From positions 152,236-216,235 of the forward strand of contig JAKSZP010014533.1 in the NCBI GenBank assembly GCA_022478985.1: 64,000 nucleotides of DNA. The letters are read 5' to 3'. Both the position numbers and the translations under genes were made by a program. Within the stretch, counting starts at the first letter, position 1; the number at the start of each line of letters is the position of its first letter. The notes beneath the pieces were generated by a model, which was given only the letters and a program-made list of their open reading frames with translations, ran no database searches and was not told the origin of the DNA. This DNA is from Massospora cicadina (Eukaryota > Entomophthoromycota > Entomophthoromycetes > Entomophthorales > Entomophthoraceae). Positions 42,460 through 53,881 of the stretch are shown one piece after another.

Positions 42460-45400
42460 GAGCGAATAGCGGCATTATTTGCCAAAATTAATATTTTGAA
42501 CTAAATGCATGGATAAAGCAGGGGAAAAAACCTATTGCGCTAGTAGGGAGAGATATGTTTGCATCATCAAGTCTCATCTTGAGTAATTCTTCTAAGATTT
42601 TGGAGAGTTTGATATTTTCCACTAACTGACGAGCATATAGTCTAGCAACTTCTTTCACAAACTTCAGGGTCGATCACCTTCAAATTTTGCTCAGGTAATT
42701 TCACATACAACTAAATTAACCACCTGAGAGAGGATCAGGTGTTCCTTATTTCAAAAAAAATTAAACTCCAGACCATCTTTAAGTATATCAGGGGGACAGG
42801 TTTGTCACAGTGCCATATTGTCCTTATCTAGACTGCAGGTCCTTTTACTTACTTGACTATTTTCCTTCTCTTTAGCCTGTATTAAAGTAACATAATCATT
42901 AGGCTTCTTGCTCCACTATTGTGGGTGAAATGTCTAGGCTTTCCACATAGGGGCAGTAGATTTGAGTATTGGTCACCTGTTTTTGTCCTTTGGGTTTGCT
43001 TCTTATCACAACTAGATTTTTGTTGCTCCTTATTTGTTTCGGTGAACTTTACAAATTTTGTTGTTAGCAAATGTGCTAAAGGTTTGATTAGGTAATTTAA
43101 AAGTTACTTATAACATCTTTAGATGATCCGTCATCTGTGTTGTGGTCATCTTTATTACAAGTTCTGAAGCTATTGTGTGATGCAAGTCTCTATTATGCTA
43201 AAGTTCCGCTTACATGGCAATACTTGCATCAAAATCCAATAATACTCTTTTGTCAGACAGCTTTTGCGATATCTGGTAGAATCAGTCAGCAAAAGCTGGT
43301 AGAGTCTCACCCTTTTTGGAATTGAATGCCCATAAACTCTTGTTATTGGTTAGACATCTGCATAGGACTATCAATCTCTTTCAAAATGACTTCTTTAGCT
43401 TTAGTATACATTCAATTATCCCCATTAAGATGGGGTAGCACAGGTTTTGGCAATCTGTGTCTAGACAGTTAATCATAGTTACTAGTAAGGTAGGCCTGAT
43501 ATGAATAGGATTCCTGAGATGGCATATATTGTCCACCTGATCAAGAATATATGTGTTGAAGTTATATTGATTAATTGCATACCAAATCATAAACACAACG
43601 GAATTGTTTGGCTAATCTCTTAACTTACCTTAATTGTGATTATATTAAATCTATTAATCGCAAAAATATATTTTCTATGAGACTGGGAAGATTCCACTAC
43701 TTTTAAAAATTCATATGCACACAAACTTCCAGAAGCTCAGAAGAAGATTAATACTACGCCAGAAATTTAACTAAGATTAGGTAAGTCCAGAAAGCTGGAT
43801 GAAATATATAACTAAAGCATTCATATGGTTAATATTTGCGGTCATAAAAATATTCTTTATTGGGTTGGGACCATCTAGTACTAAAAAATATTCTTTATCA
43901 TGTAAACACTATCAAATTTTTTTTACTTAATTTTTATTAATCCCTATTTACCACCCTACCCTACAAGAAACTCCTTTTCAACTTCTTTTTTTTAAAACCA
44001 TATCTTTAGGCTACTCTCATACAAGCTTACCCACCATTTCTTATACTGGATACCTCTAGTGTCCTTGCCATACTTGATTAAACCTCTTGGTTATTCTAGA
44101 TCATGGTTAGCTACCCCCAACCAGGTCAGTAATACACCAGTCCCTGACAGTTACTGCTTTCTGTCTTTCACCATATGAGAGCATTTTCTTCAAATAGGCA
44201 TAAAAACGATGATTCGTTATCCCAGTGAAATGTGGGCAATTATAATTTTATTCTAAACTTCCTCCATCGCTCTATTGGCAGGAGATTCCTGTCCAGCAAC
44301 CTGACTAACAATAGGAGTAACTTTGGGAGTCATCTCCAAATTTGCAGAGAATGGGCCAAGCATATTTTTGGGTTGTTGTATCTTCCCAACTGGAGTTTTG
44401 TTCATATTATTGACAGCTTCATTAGCCTCCATTTGAGTTCAATAACACTTGTGATTTTCCAATTATTATTCACCTCAACATGCACGCCATATCTAAATTT
44501 TCTGGCGCAAGCATCCTCTATCTTCTTCTCGCTCATCCTTCTGGAATAAAACTCCTTAATTAGATCATATTTTTTCTTTTCAAGGAGGTGACCTTTTGAT
44601 AGAGGTCATTTTTGACTTTTCTGAATTGACCAACCACTTCCTCTGCTTTTGCCACCTATAATTTTAAAGTAGTGAAATCATCTATGTTTTTGAGCTTAGC
44701 ACATTCTTATTAATGGTTTCTATTTCCGTCAAAAACTAAATAAGTTTGTACTTATAAGAAGTTGTTTATATGGTCTTCTATTAATTTATCAATAAACTCA
44801 CACACTTGAAGTGGCACCAAATATTAACTTTCCCTATGTGGCTCACTTTAGCTCCCCAGTCTAATGCTCAAGAATATGATATGTACGTTGATTTTTTTAT
44901 TTATATTAACTTAATTAGGGTAAAATTATGGATACTAGTACTTAAGTTGAGTTTATTTAAAACAGAGTTGAATGTAATCCAACACTAAAATATTACTTTC
45001 CCTTCTAATCCTTGAAGGTACTTATGGAATGTTAAGAAACTTCTCCCTTTGACTCTTCCTTAAAGTAGAAATTAACCTAGGATTAAGTTCAGATATTTCT
45101 TCTCTCTCTTCACACAGAATCCACGTAGAACCTGACAGCAATAAAATGTAAAGGGATATCCTATCCTTTTACTCTATTCCCAAGAGTAAAAATATAAGCT
45201 AAATGTATAACAGTTTAAATTATTATAAGTAATTTATTTTCTTTGGATCTAAATTTGCCTTGTTCTTTTAAAATGAAAGAAAATTTATTGGAAATTTGGC
45301 GCCTAGCTCTTCTATTGTTGCCCTCAAAAAACGGCAGCATTGCCAATGAATTAACACTCCAGAGTCGTTCTCAACAATAATCTTCCTCAATGGTTTAGTC

Positions 45401-45480
45401 AGATTCCGCCGCTGACCATCAATGCAATCTCTTCTGGGTTAATTAAAGAACGTGTCCCAACGTCTTCGCTAAACCCTAGA
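42460..45480 (-). pseudogene. T7 gag region with degenerate knuckle
   Basis: Minus strand. A knuckle remnant PLCGKPRHFTHNS in frame 42882-43070 keeps C, H and spacing but has lost the first and last Cys. A capsid-like piece (43381-43596) has NCLDTDCQNLCYPILMGII, matching NCLDSHSVGIVMPYLG in T6. Further right a charged helical stretch (about 44400-44480) and an N-terminal block with LAMLPFFEGNNRRARRQIS (about 45300-45360) resemble LPPFHGERSITQ at 8341-8500. + strand frames at 43137-43325, 44232-44549 and 44806-44988 are shadows. Confidence 0.5.
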
Positions 45481-45689
45481 TTGCCACTTTTATTTGTTTA
45501 TCCTGCTTAGGTAATGAGTATTGTATCAATTAACAGCAGGTTATAACTAAAAGGTTAACTTGCAAGTTGCTCATTGTAAGATATTTGATAGTTTAATTCA
45601 CAGTTTGATTGTAAAGTAATTAGAACACTAGTTGTATAATGACAGCATATAAGTTTAATATTCAGTGTAAGTAGCTTCAACCCTACTCT

Positions 45690-47665
45690 GATGATTTATT
45701 TTATTTAAATGAGTTAAGCCAACCAGGGTACAGAAATTACCAAGCTCCAAGGAGCAAAGGAAATATGCAAAGAACTTAAACGAACAGAAAGAGACAAACA
45801 GATCACTCAAACTGAATTAAAAAATTAAAAAAATTAACCAACCAGGTCAAATGTGGTAAGCCGCTATGTGTCCATGGTGGGGGTTGAGTTGGGGTCAGGA
45901 GGCTCATCTTCTTCCTCTGTGTTGGACATTATACTACAGAGCGCTTAGAGCAAGGGTGTGGGTGCATTCTCATAATGGGGGTCAAGGTAGCAAAGTGGCT
46001 TGGGAAGCTCAAATTTAGCTATGAGGAGAGTTGTGATAGACATAAATATTTTTTCAGCCTCAAGGCGAAATTTGGGTAGCGTGGTAAAGTAGGTGATGGT
46101 GTTGCTGGTAATGTGGGTCTTGGGGCAAAATTTTGTGACCCGCGCAACTATTTGTACTGCTTTGTGGGCAACTTGGTGGAATCAGTGGAATTATTTTTTA
46201 TGAATATGTTGTATAGGAGGAAGGATAAGTGCGGGTACCCCCTTGGCCAAGACTGAAACTGATTTTCTTATGGCCTTTTGGAGGGGGCGACAATCAGGGG
46301 AAGCAACAGCCTCTTTGGTGATTTGTTGGTCACTTCAGAATTCACTCACATCTGATAATAGAGCATAGCAGCGAGTTGGGAATTGAGCTACATATTCTGC
46401 ATTTAGGTATATTTTGAGGCCTGGGGCCTTAACTGAGCTGTGGATTAGATTTCCCAATTCATCAACTTCCTCCAAACAATCCAAGGGATTTTGTTTGAAG
46501 ATAATAAGTTGATTGGCATATGTGTGGTCTGGATTGGGTGGCTGGGTGGGTTTTTTGGATTTTCTGGGGTCCATGATAAATCCCTGATTAGTTGGAGTAG
46601 GAGTGGTGGTTTGGCATACCGGCCCCTCATTGGTTAAATCCATGGCAGATGCATCTACCATTTTGGGTGGAAGGGGGAGGATTGTGCCCCATTTGAAGAA
46701 GGTTTTGATGTCAACTATGGGAGAAATATGGGGGGGAGTCGAATGTGTGGGCTCCATCTTAGGCTATTGTGGGGCACCGCCACTTTGAGTGGTCCAAGTC
46801 AAAACAAATGGGGAAAATCATGCGCCCCTTATCTACTCTGGCCCAGAAAGGGTGGTCAGGGGCAGAGGAGACAACAGTTCAAGGGGGAATCAAAATGGCA
46901 ATTTCATTTGATATTAAGAGTATGATTGCAAAGGCGTGAGGTCCTGCTAGTTGGTTGGCTCCGTTGGGGAACCACAAATTGTAAATTGGGGTCAGCGCCA
47001 TATACTGACAGCTTAGCTACTAATTCGTTGTATAAAGTTTCTAGTTGGAAGTAGGTGGGGAGGCCTGAAAATTGAACCACAATTGTGGTGTCATCAGGCA
47101 ACTGGTTATGAGTGTTTGGGATTGGGGTTTCCTGGAACAACAGGGGAATGTTGGCTGCAATTGCAGCATTGGCTTCACAACTGAAGCTGAGGTCAAAGTA
47201 CCCTTTGTAGGGGTGGAAGTCAATAAAGCCTAAAGTCTGAAAAAGTACCTGAGCTAATAAAATTATTTGTTTGTCATTGTAGGAAAACAAGTTGTTAAAT
47301 TTGACACAGAGGCCAAATTGCATCTTGCTTTGAGGGAGAACAATAGGGGTACAAGGCACCATTTGAGAATATGTGAGGTGGAGGGAAAGATCCTTGGGGG
47401 GAATAGATCAACCCAAGGAATTGGGGGCAAGTCAATCTGTTTTGTAAGCGTTTCCCCATTGTAAAGAAGATACTAGGGGGATTTTGTTGCTGCCCCATTT
47501 TAGAGCAGCGGGATGCCAGGCTGAGGATATTAGTGAATTGTTATTTTTCAGTTTTCTGGAGTTGTTTATTCCTTCTTTAATTCTAAATTCACTTAAATGT
47601 GTTTTTGAGCGGAAAGAAAGATCTCCCCACTCTGGTAACCTATAACTTGATAAAAACAACTAGGA
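45690..47665 (-). pseudogene. U1: RRM-like/CCHC protein gene, minus-strand copy
   Basis: Minus strand, read in pieces: 47432-47659, 47295-47498, 46904-47362, 46335-46757, then down to about 45860. The 152-codon piece has LGFIDFHPYKGYFDLSFSCE and VVQFSGLPTYFQLETLYNEL, an alternation of short strand and helix blocks like an RNA-recognition fold. A knuckle at 46774-46815 reads (F)-PI-C-FDLD-H-SKWR-C. NPLDCLEEVDELGNLI and, after a stop, QQITKEAVASPDCRPLQKAI close the protein. A TTTAAATAAAATAAAT segment (about 45695-45715) matches the poly(A) region of U2. It is collinear with U2 but strongly diverged. RRM plus CCHC is typical of LINE ORF1 proteins, but no RT follows. Confidence 0.55.
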
Positions 47666-47848
47666 AACTCAATCCCTTTTATATTTAATTTATAAGTCAA
47701 TATATAATATATATAACAGTTAGACTTTTCCTTTAATAGAAAATACTAATGGTTTTTAGAAAAAGGCGCACAACTTTTAAGCTGACTCACTGAAAATAAC
47801 CTGATTGTTCTCTAAAAACATTTAACCCTTAGGATTAACTACTGATTA

Positions 47849-48106
47849 ATGGCGAATTCCTTTGCCTTAGTTAATCCCCAGTGGAGTAACCTTTACACAT
47901 TGGCATCCATCCCTTCATGTCAGGAACTGTACACAGATGTTATAGGGACCGCGTTTCTAAGTTATGACTATATACTAACGTCAGAAAAAGCGTTAAAACA
48001 CTTTGGTAGCTTTGTAAAAAATACCTTTATCATTCAACGCATCTCCATGAACAATATGCTATGGCAATATGACTATTGGTATCAAGCTCTTAAAATACCT
48101 ATTTAA
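47849..48106 (+). CDS. Unrecognised 85-codon ORF between U1 and U2
   Basis: ATG-started frame in the 0.6-kb space between the divergent units. The product is rich in aromatic residues, with ALVNPQWSNLYTLASIPS near the start and MLWQYDYWYQALK near the end; no signal peptide or cysteines. No homologue elsewhere in the window. It may be chance, or a leader or remnant of the U units. Confidence 0.25.
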   Translation: MANSFALVNPQWSNLYTLASIPSCQELYTDVIGTAFLSYDYILTSEKALKHFGSFVKNTFIIQRISMNNMLWQYDYWYQALKIPI

Positions 48107-48249
48107 CATTGTTGTGGATGATCATCAATGAAACATTAATCAAAACCAATCATCAAATTATATCCTTTAAAAATTTACAACTAACAATCTAGTTGGCAAC
48201 CATCATCAAACCTTAGATTGTTAATTACAATCTTTTAAATGCTTAATAT

Positions 48250-50215
48250 GTAAGTGAGATGGATATGTGGTCAACCAAAATTCTAACATAAGGCAAAACT
48301 TTTTCTTTCTGCTTCACATCACTTTCAAGCGAATTTATCAAAAAAAGCATCTATTAAATTTCCCATCGCCACCTCCACAGTATCAGTTTTCATTTTATGT
48401 CAGAGGATCTGCCACTTGCTTCCCCAGCGTGGGGCATCAGCGCTCCACCTGCTAGCATTTTCTGCCCTGCAGGCAAACGCATGTGAACTGGCTAATCCAG
48501 TCCACCTAATGCATCAGGCTGATTTGTCTCTCCAAGGTACTTATCATTACACTTAGCGCGAGTCCACCCAACCCGCCCCAACCACTTGCCCTACCCCAAT
48601 CTAATATTCACTTTTGTCTCTGAGTCAAATATGGGCATCTCTTCCCATATTCTGACAAAGCAATAATTGGGCTGGCAACATCCACGTTTTCAACAGCGGG
48701 ATTTATTGACTTCCGCCCTTATAAGGGCTATTTTGATATAGGTTTTCCCACTGAAGAGGACGCAGCTGCTGCTGCATCTACGCCCTTAATATATAAAAAC
48801 ACTCCTGTTTCCACAACCCATACATGTCTCCCCAGTGACACCATAATGGTGGTGTCCTTTGAAAACCTTCCTTCTCACCTTCCAGCTCAAACACTCTATG
48901 GAGAACTGATGATGGGGCTATCCATATATGGTAAAAACCCCATACTCCACTTCCTGGTCTCAAGCGGAGCTGAGATGTTAGCAGCACCACAAGCAATGGC
49001 CACCAATACCCCCCACCAGCCAACCGTAGCCCAGCACATCCCTCCACATGAACATATCCCATCTGCACCAGATCTTTTCTTTTGGGATTTTGTTGACAAC
49101 GGCCGCACTGTTTGTCCCCTCTGCCATGAGTTGGATCATTCCAAAAAAACTGTATCTTCAATTCAAAGCAAGCGAAATCAGCCAAGCCCACACATGGGCC
49201 GCACAATCAGCGTTTGTGCAGGGATTTTGGCTGCCCCCACCCCCTCCAGCTGAACGCTCAAAAATCAACAAAACCTTTGCAAACAAAGCCCAAGCCAGCT
49301 TAATTTCTAACAATATACCCAATCAGGAGCAGGTTTGGACCCATATTCAGTCCAACCAATTTAACGCCCCAAAACTTACCCAACCAAAACCTCGTCCCTC
49401 TAAATCAATCACGTTCAATTAAAATCCCTGTGACCTATTGGATGAAATAACTGAATCTGGGGAAATTTTACCACCTCCCAACTTTCCAATTAATTTAGAA
49501 CCATATCTACCTTCAGATTTTGATGCCCCATACCCATCTAAGAAGTATATCCCCAAACCCACTGTTACCCCATTTTTTGAGTGACCATCAACTTGCCAAA
49601 GCTGCTGTGGCCTCTCCTAATAGCCGCCATCTCCGCGAAGCTGTGGCACAATCTGTCACTTATTTTAATGGGGGACTACATAAAATCTTTTACCCTGCTG
49701 ATTTCCCTGAGGTTACAAAGGTGGAAATTGAATGATTAAGGGAAACTTCCACCTCCAATGTCAAGAAAGTTGTTGCACTGGCAGAATTTTTCTCCACCAC
49801 GCGCATCACCAGAGCCATTATAACTAAAATTTTCAGCTTCCTGATTCACGCATACAAGCTGAACACCATGTTGCCGAATTCCTGGAGGCTGTGCTCCAGG
49901 CTCGGCTTGTTGACAAACATCTTAATCCTTTTCCATTTTTTCTCAACCTGCATCCTGCGGATGCCCCAACCCCTTTGCTCTCAGCTTTAGTCCGTTTCTT
50001 CATTAATGAAGAAAAAATCAATAAATTGTCTGATACACCCTCCCCCTCCGCCATGGTGGGATAAGCGGTCCACAACTGCTACACCTGGTTGGCTAGGTTT
50101 CCCTTTTTGTTTTGGTGTTTTACCACTCATTTAGGGCGTTTGATTTGTGTTTTGGTCATTATTTTGTTTTAGTACTGTCCATCCCCTGGTCAGCTTACCT
50201 TAAATAAATTTAAAA
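48250..50215 (+). pseudogene. U2: RRM-like/CCHC protein gene, plus-strand copy
   Basis: Divergently placed homologue of U1. The RRM-like part spans about 48610-48960 (AGFIDFRPYKGYFDIGFP, then VVSFENLPSHLPAQTLYGEL). The knuckle is at 49113-49154 (C-PL-C-HELD-H-SKKT-V, last Cys lost), inside frame 48846-49253. A frame change leads to 49048-49422 with a Pro-rich linker, NPCDLLDEITESGEIL, then HLREAVAQSVTYFNGG (49520-49735) and, after another shift, ADAPTPLLSALVRFF to a stop at 50063. CTTAAATAAATTTAAAA near 50200 looks like a poly(A) region. RNA binding is inferred from the domains only. No RT or transposase follows it. Confidence 0.55.
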
Positions 50216-50229
50216 TTTCAAAACCTACC

Positions 50230-50660
50230 ATATCCTTCATTAGACCAGATTACCTGCAAGAAAGAATTTCAGAGGCAATTGTTTCTTCCTAAGAATTAAC
50301 AAACAAATCTGTTTCAGAGGTACTTACTTTGGCTTTTCCAGTTTTTTTAGTTCAGCAGCCTTCTTCTCGCTGTCTCCTCTGTTGAGCGTGGTCCTACAGC
50401 CTTTTGCCATACCAGGAAACTTCAGACATTGCTGCCATCAATAGACCTGAGAATCTGTACCCCCCAGGAGGGCTCTCAGTTGAAATCAGAGCAGATCTCC
50501 TTTAAATCATCCCTAGGGACTAACAATGGTGGATCTAGTTTTCATACCATCATGGTCTTACAAGCATACTATAGAACTTTGGGACTACTTTTGGTGGACC
50601 TAAAATGCAATTTGAGCTGGTACTTCTGACTGATAGTTAGGAACACCGCCAGGTGATTCG
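50230..50660 (-). pseudogene. T8 ORFx remnant with a possible intron
   Basis: Minus strand, left of the T8 integrase and AT tract. A frame with MAKGCRTTLNRGDSEKKAAE and then LKKLEKPK aligns with T1 ORFx around SLGKAIELKGKSIG; the DNA word AAGGC-x-x-x-TGAACTAAA is shared. It is followed by GTAAGTACC (50327 down) and, 74 nt on, TTTCTTGCAG (to 50254), which fit a spliceosomal intron; a TAG alternative lies at 50289-50291. The frame after the putative intron soon stops. Whether the intron is real is uncertain. Confidence 0.35.
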
Positions 50661-50789
50661 GAGTGCAACAAAAATAAAATTGCTTTTTAAATATATTTGT
50701 TCATTTTTACCTTCTTATCCTTATATATATATATTGTTTATGTTTTTATATTATATGTTTTTTGTATATATTTTGGTACCAATTTTAAG

Positions 50790-51730
50790 AATTTGCTATG
50801 AACTAAGTTGGCTATATGACCATCATGGATATTTTTGATTGTATATGTATCCATTGCCAAATTCAAAAATTACATCAAAGGGGCCTATCTATAAGTCATT
50901 TAGTTTAATTGATGTCCAAATCCATTTGTATAACAGTAGGATACTTTATCACTAATTTTTAATCCATTTATGGGCGGTATTTTTTTCTTCATACATTTTA
51001 GCATGGATACTCTTCCTGAGGGTTTCATAAAGCGTTTTTGATTGTAAATTGATCATAATGTTGGTTATTTTATATATTTTTCAAGACTAATCCCCAATGT
51101 TGACTACAAGGTTGAGTATAAAATTCTAGGTAGAGCGGCTTTTCTTCCATAGATTAATCCTAAGAGTGTTTTTCTGGTTGTTAAATGATAGATGATATAA
51201 TAGGAGAACATCACCAGACTTAAGTATGAACCTAAGCAGATGTTTTCCTTGCAACCAGCTTCTGCAGAATACCAGCTCAAATAGCTTTCACTACTTATAC
51301 CAATCCATTCGTCTCTGGCCATTATGGGACCAGTACAACTCTTTGATCTACATCAATTCATTCAATCTGGTACCTATCAAAGGTATTTAAAGTTCGTTAC
51401 ATTATCATTCAGGATCACTTGAGGGAAGCCGTGATGATATATCACTTGATCCAGAATTAATTTTGAAGTATTCATTGCATTGACTCAAACAATTGCTTTG
51501 TTTTGATCCATCTTATAGGGTGATTGATCGCAATAATAATATATTGCATTCCTACAGTGCTTCTACTTAGAAATCCCATAACATCAATAAACACTGTATG
51601 CCAGGTGAACCCTGGTCGCACTAACTGATATCCTACCACATTTTTGTGTGGCTTATGGAGCAGACGATTTAAAAAACAGGAAAGGAAATTTGCCAAACTT
51701 ATAGTTTAATTGTTCCCAATTTTAATATTG
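50790..51730 (-). pseudogene. T8 integrase
   Basis: Minus strand. Frame 51472-51696 holds LVRPGFTWHTVFIDVMGFLS (first Asp kept) and YIIIAINHPIRWIKTKQLF. ILIQ and QVILNDN-like sequence near 51400-51430 corresponds to LTDNGTNF. Frame 51104-51322 has GSYLSLVMFSYYIIYHLTTR and LIYGRKAALPRILYSTL. C-terminal domain remnants continue to about 50790, where an AT tract starts. Broken by stops and shifts. Confidence 0.65.
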
Positions 51731-51979
51731 GTGAAAGTGCTTAAGGTTTTCTTGAGGCCACTATGGTTGATGACTTTGTAAGCGGCATAAATTATTTCCA
51801 TTTGTTTGGATGGTTTTGTACAGATGTTTCTAGTCATTCACTAGCTTAATTAATTGCCCAGTCTTTTTTTCTGTTTCCTTCATAGCTTTTCATGGAACCT
51901 TTTGAACGTCTAGAGTCTCATTTTCTCATTCTCCTTTCACCATTTAATCAAATAGGTCTTCAGCACGATCTGGTATTTC

Positions 51980-52731
51980 TTAAATACTGGCAGTTTGGAT
52001 AATCCATTGGCATTTTGGTTTTTATCTCTAGTGCAATGTTTGATTTCATAGTCATAGGTCTGCAATTTTAAGGCCCATTGAGCTATTCTCCCCTCAGGTT
52101 TTCTAAGTTATGCATATAATGGAGAGATATATGGTCTGTTACAGCCTTGAAATGAATCGCATTAATATTAACATGGAAGTTGCTTGCAAATCTTAGATAA
52201 CTGTAAGACAGTTACACTCAGTTACTGATAGTTACTTTAAGCTTTTATTGCTGTACAGATGACATAGACCACTAGGTGCTTTTCACCTTGTTTGTCTACT
52301 TGACTAAGTATGGAACCTAACGCCAAAAGCAGTTCATCTAATTGTATAATAAACGCCTGATTAAAATTTGTATATTTAATTATTGGGCTCATTTGTCAAG
52401 TATCTCCAAAATTGGGAAAGTGCACTTTAGGCCATCTTATTCCATTTGAACCCTTTTTTAGATCCTTAAGCAGATGAAACAATGGAACTGGTATATTCAT
52501 CTAGTACTAAAAAATGGAACTGGTATTTTAAAATCCTTAGTTCTTGGTAATAATTAGCCTTTTTAAAAAAGATTTGGACATTGTAAACTCTTGCTAATGA
52601 TGCATCTGCTCAATAGCTTTAATCTTCTGTTTTTGAGGTTTTAATCCATCTGCATTTATAATTAAGCCCAAATATTCTAACTCCTCCTTGAAGAAGTGAC
52701 ATTTTCAGGGCTTGACTTTAAGATTGGCGGA
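51980..52731 (-). pseudogene. T8 RT C-terminal part and RNase H
   Basis: Minus strand. Starting at the X1 junction, TMISANLKVKP, CHFFKEELEYLGLIIN and ADGLKPQKQKIKAIEQM (52600-52731) form the RT thumb region. The RNase H segment has FIIQLDELLLALGSILSQ-like sequence (about 52300-52370), KAVTDHISPLYA and KHCTRDKNQNANGLSKLP (about 51990-52050). Its N-terminal RT half lies across X1 at 60284-60960. Confidence 0.65.
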
Positions 52732-53327
52732 AATCATGGTTATATGCCACAATTGAGGGTACTAATTGTAGGGACAAGGCAAGGCGTGAGGAGGCCATAA
52801 AGATATAGTTGGCAGGCCTCTCTGACCTGAAGCAAACTCTGGTGCAACGCTGAGTACAGGAAAAGATATGCCCAAGTTGGTCCTGGGGGTGCTCATGATG
52901 GTCAGTTCAGCAGTACTTTTTGGCGTTAAAGTGCACCAGCTATATTCAAAATTGACAGGACTGTACATTTTAATTTGAAAAATAAGTTTTCAAGACCTGT
53001 TTAGTTTATATATTACCAAGTTCAGGTAGTTTCAGATAAAGTTAGTTACTTGATTTTGGGTCTACTTGAGCTAGAGTACCAATGCTGATGGTAATATGCG
53101 CCTATTGGTTCATTTAGGCTTAGTAACACTCCAGAGAGATGATGATTTTACCCCTAGTGTTATTAATGATTTCCTGTGACCAACCTTCTTTGTTGGTCAA
53201 TTTGTTTTCAATAAAAACTGTTAGTCTAACATTTTTTCAAATGGTCCATTGGGCTGACCTGTGCGCTGACCTCCTTGAGGAGGTCTCAAATTACATTGGC
53301 CATTTTTTATTTTAAAAATCAAATATA

Positions 53328-53332
53328 ATATG
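53328..53332. other. T9 target-site duplication, left copy (ATATG)
   Basis: ATATG precedes the T9 5' LTR and recurs exactly at 59871-59875 after the 3' LTR. Confidence 0.9.
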
Positions 53333-53881
53333 TGTCATGATTCTGATATGACAGGCTGATAAATGTGGGACAGCTAGGGCGGATTGGGAAGAATACTCCA
53401 AACATGATATCAGTTACAATAATTTGAGTGCCTCAAGACGAGGCGATACTGGCATATAGTGGGTTATCATTGGATCGCCTCTAAATAAGGCGATAAGGCA
53501 ATATCAACATTAGATGAATATGAATTAAATCTCTAACATTTAGGGAGATAGAGAGTAGAAATTACAAGCCAAAAATTGAAGGGAATTGGTGCAATAGAAT
53601 AGCCCAAGCTATGAGAGTGGTTTCATCTGAATCTCCTTTATATAAGCAAGATGGGCGATTGAAAAGAGTTAAGCGGTTGATAGTAAAAAAAAGAAGAACA
53701 GCGAAAGGTTGCTGTATTTAGTATTATAAATAAAAGTGTCAATTAGGGCGATTAATCTTTTTTTAATATTTTAAGTGTTTCCAAAGGACCGATGATCCCC
53801 ACATCATCTGTCTGTTGCTCAGTAGTTTGACCTGTATGAACAATATGGCAGATCCTAATGATACCGTCCAATATTATAACT
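53333..53881 (+). repeat. T9 5' LTR (549 bp)
   Basis: Starts TGTCATGATTCTGATATGAC. A TATA-like TTTATATAAGC lies at about 53638-53648 and AATAAAAG near 53728. Two dyads occur: GCCTCAAGACGAGGC (about 53430) and ATCGCCTCTAAATAAGGCGA (53473-53492). Collinear with 59316-59870. Confidence 0.9.

Larger units (their letters stand above)
37929..45480 (-). mobile_element. T7: minus-strand Ty3/gypsy element without recognisable LTRs
   Basis: From right to left it holds gag, protease, RT, RNase H and integrase on the minus strand, then a short repeat block (38825-38990 and 37929-37954) that carries S2 and borders the T3 LTR. No ORFx or AT tract follows integrase. The right end, where a 5' LTR and primer site are expected (about 45.45-45.7 kb), was not resolved. 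It belongs with T1, T2 and T8 by pol sequence and by the CTGAACC repeats. Confidence 0.65.

Noticed and set aside
44232..44549. 105-codon + strand ORF with hydrophobic stretches, possibly a membrane protein
   Set aside because: It is opposite T7 gag, whose minus-strand reading there is charged and helical; hydrophobic runs are the expected antisense of a lysine/glutamate-rich coil.
45295..45312. TTTGGCGCCTAGCTC as a + strand primer-binding site of another LTR element
   Set aside because: No LTR end or second copy accompanies it, and on the minus strand the segment reads as T7 gag (NRRARRQIS).
50322..50412. Short lysine-rich minus-strand frame as a small conserved host protein gene
   Set aside because: The DNA word around KKAAELKK aligns with ORFx of T1, and the position after the T8 integrase and AT tract fits an element ORF better.
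53429..53493. CRISPR-like array from the repeated ATCGCC/GGCGAT words
   Set aside because: Copies are few, unevenly spaced and inside LTRs of a eukaryotic retrotransposon.
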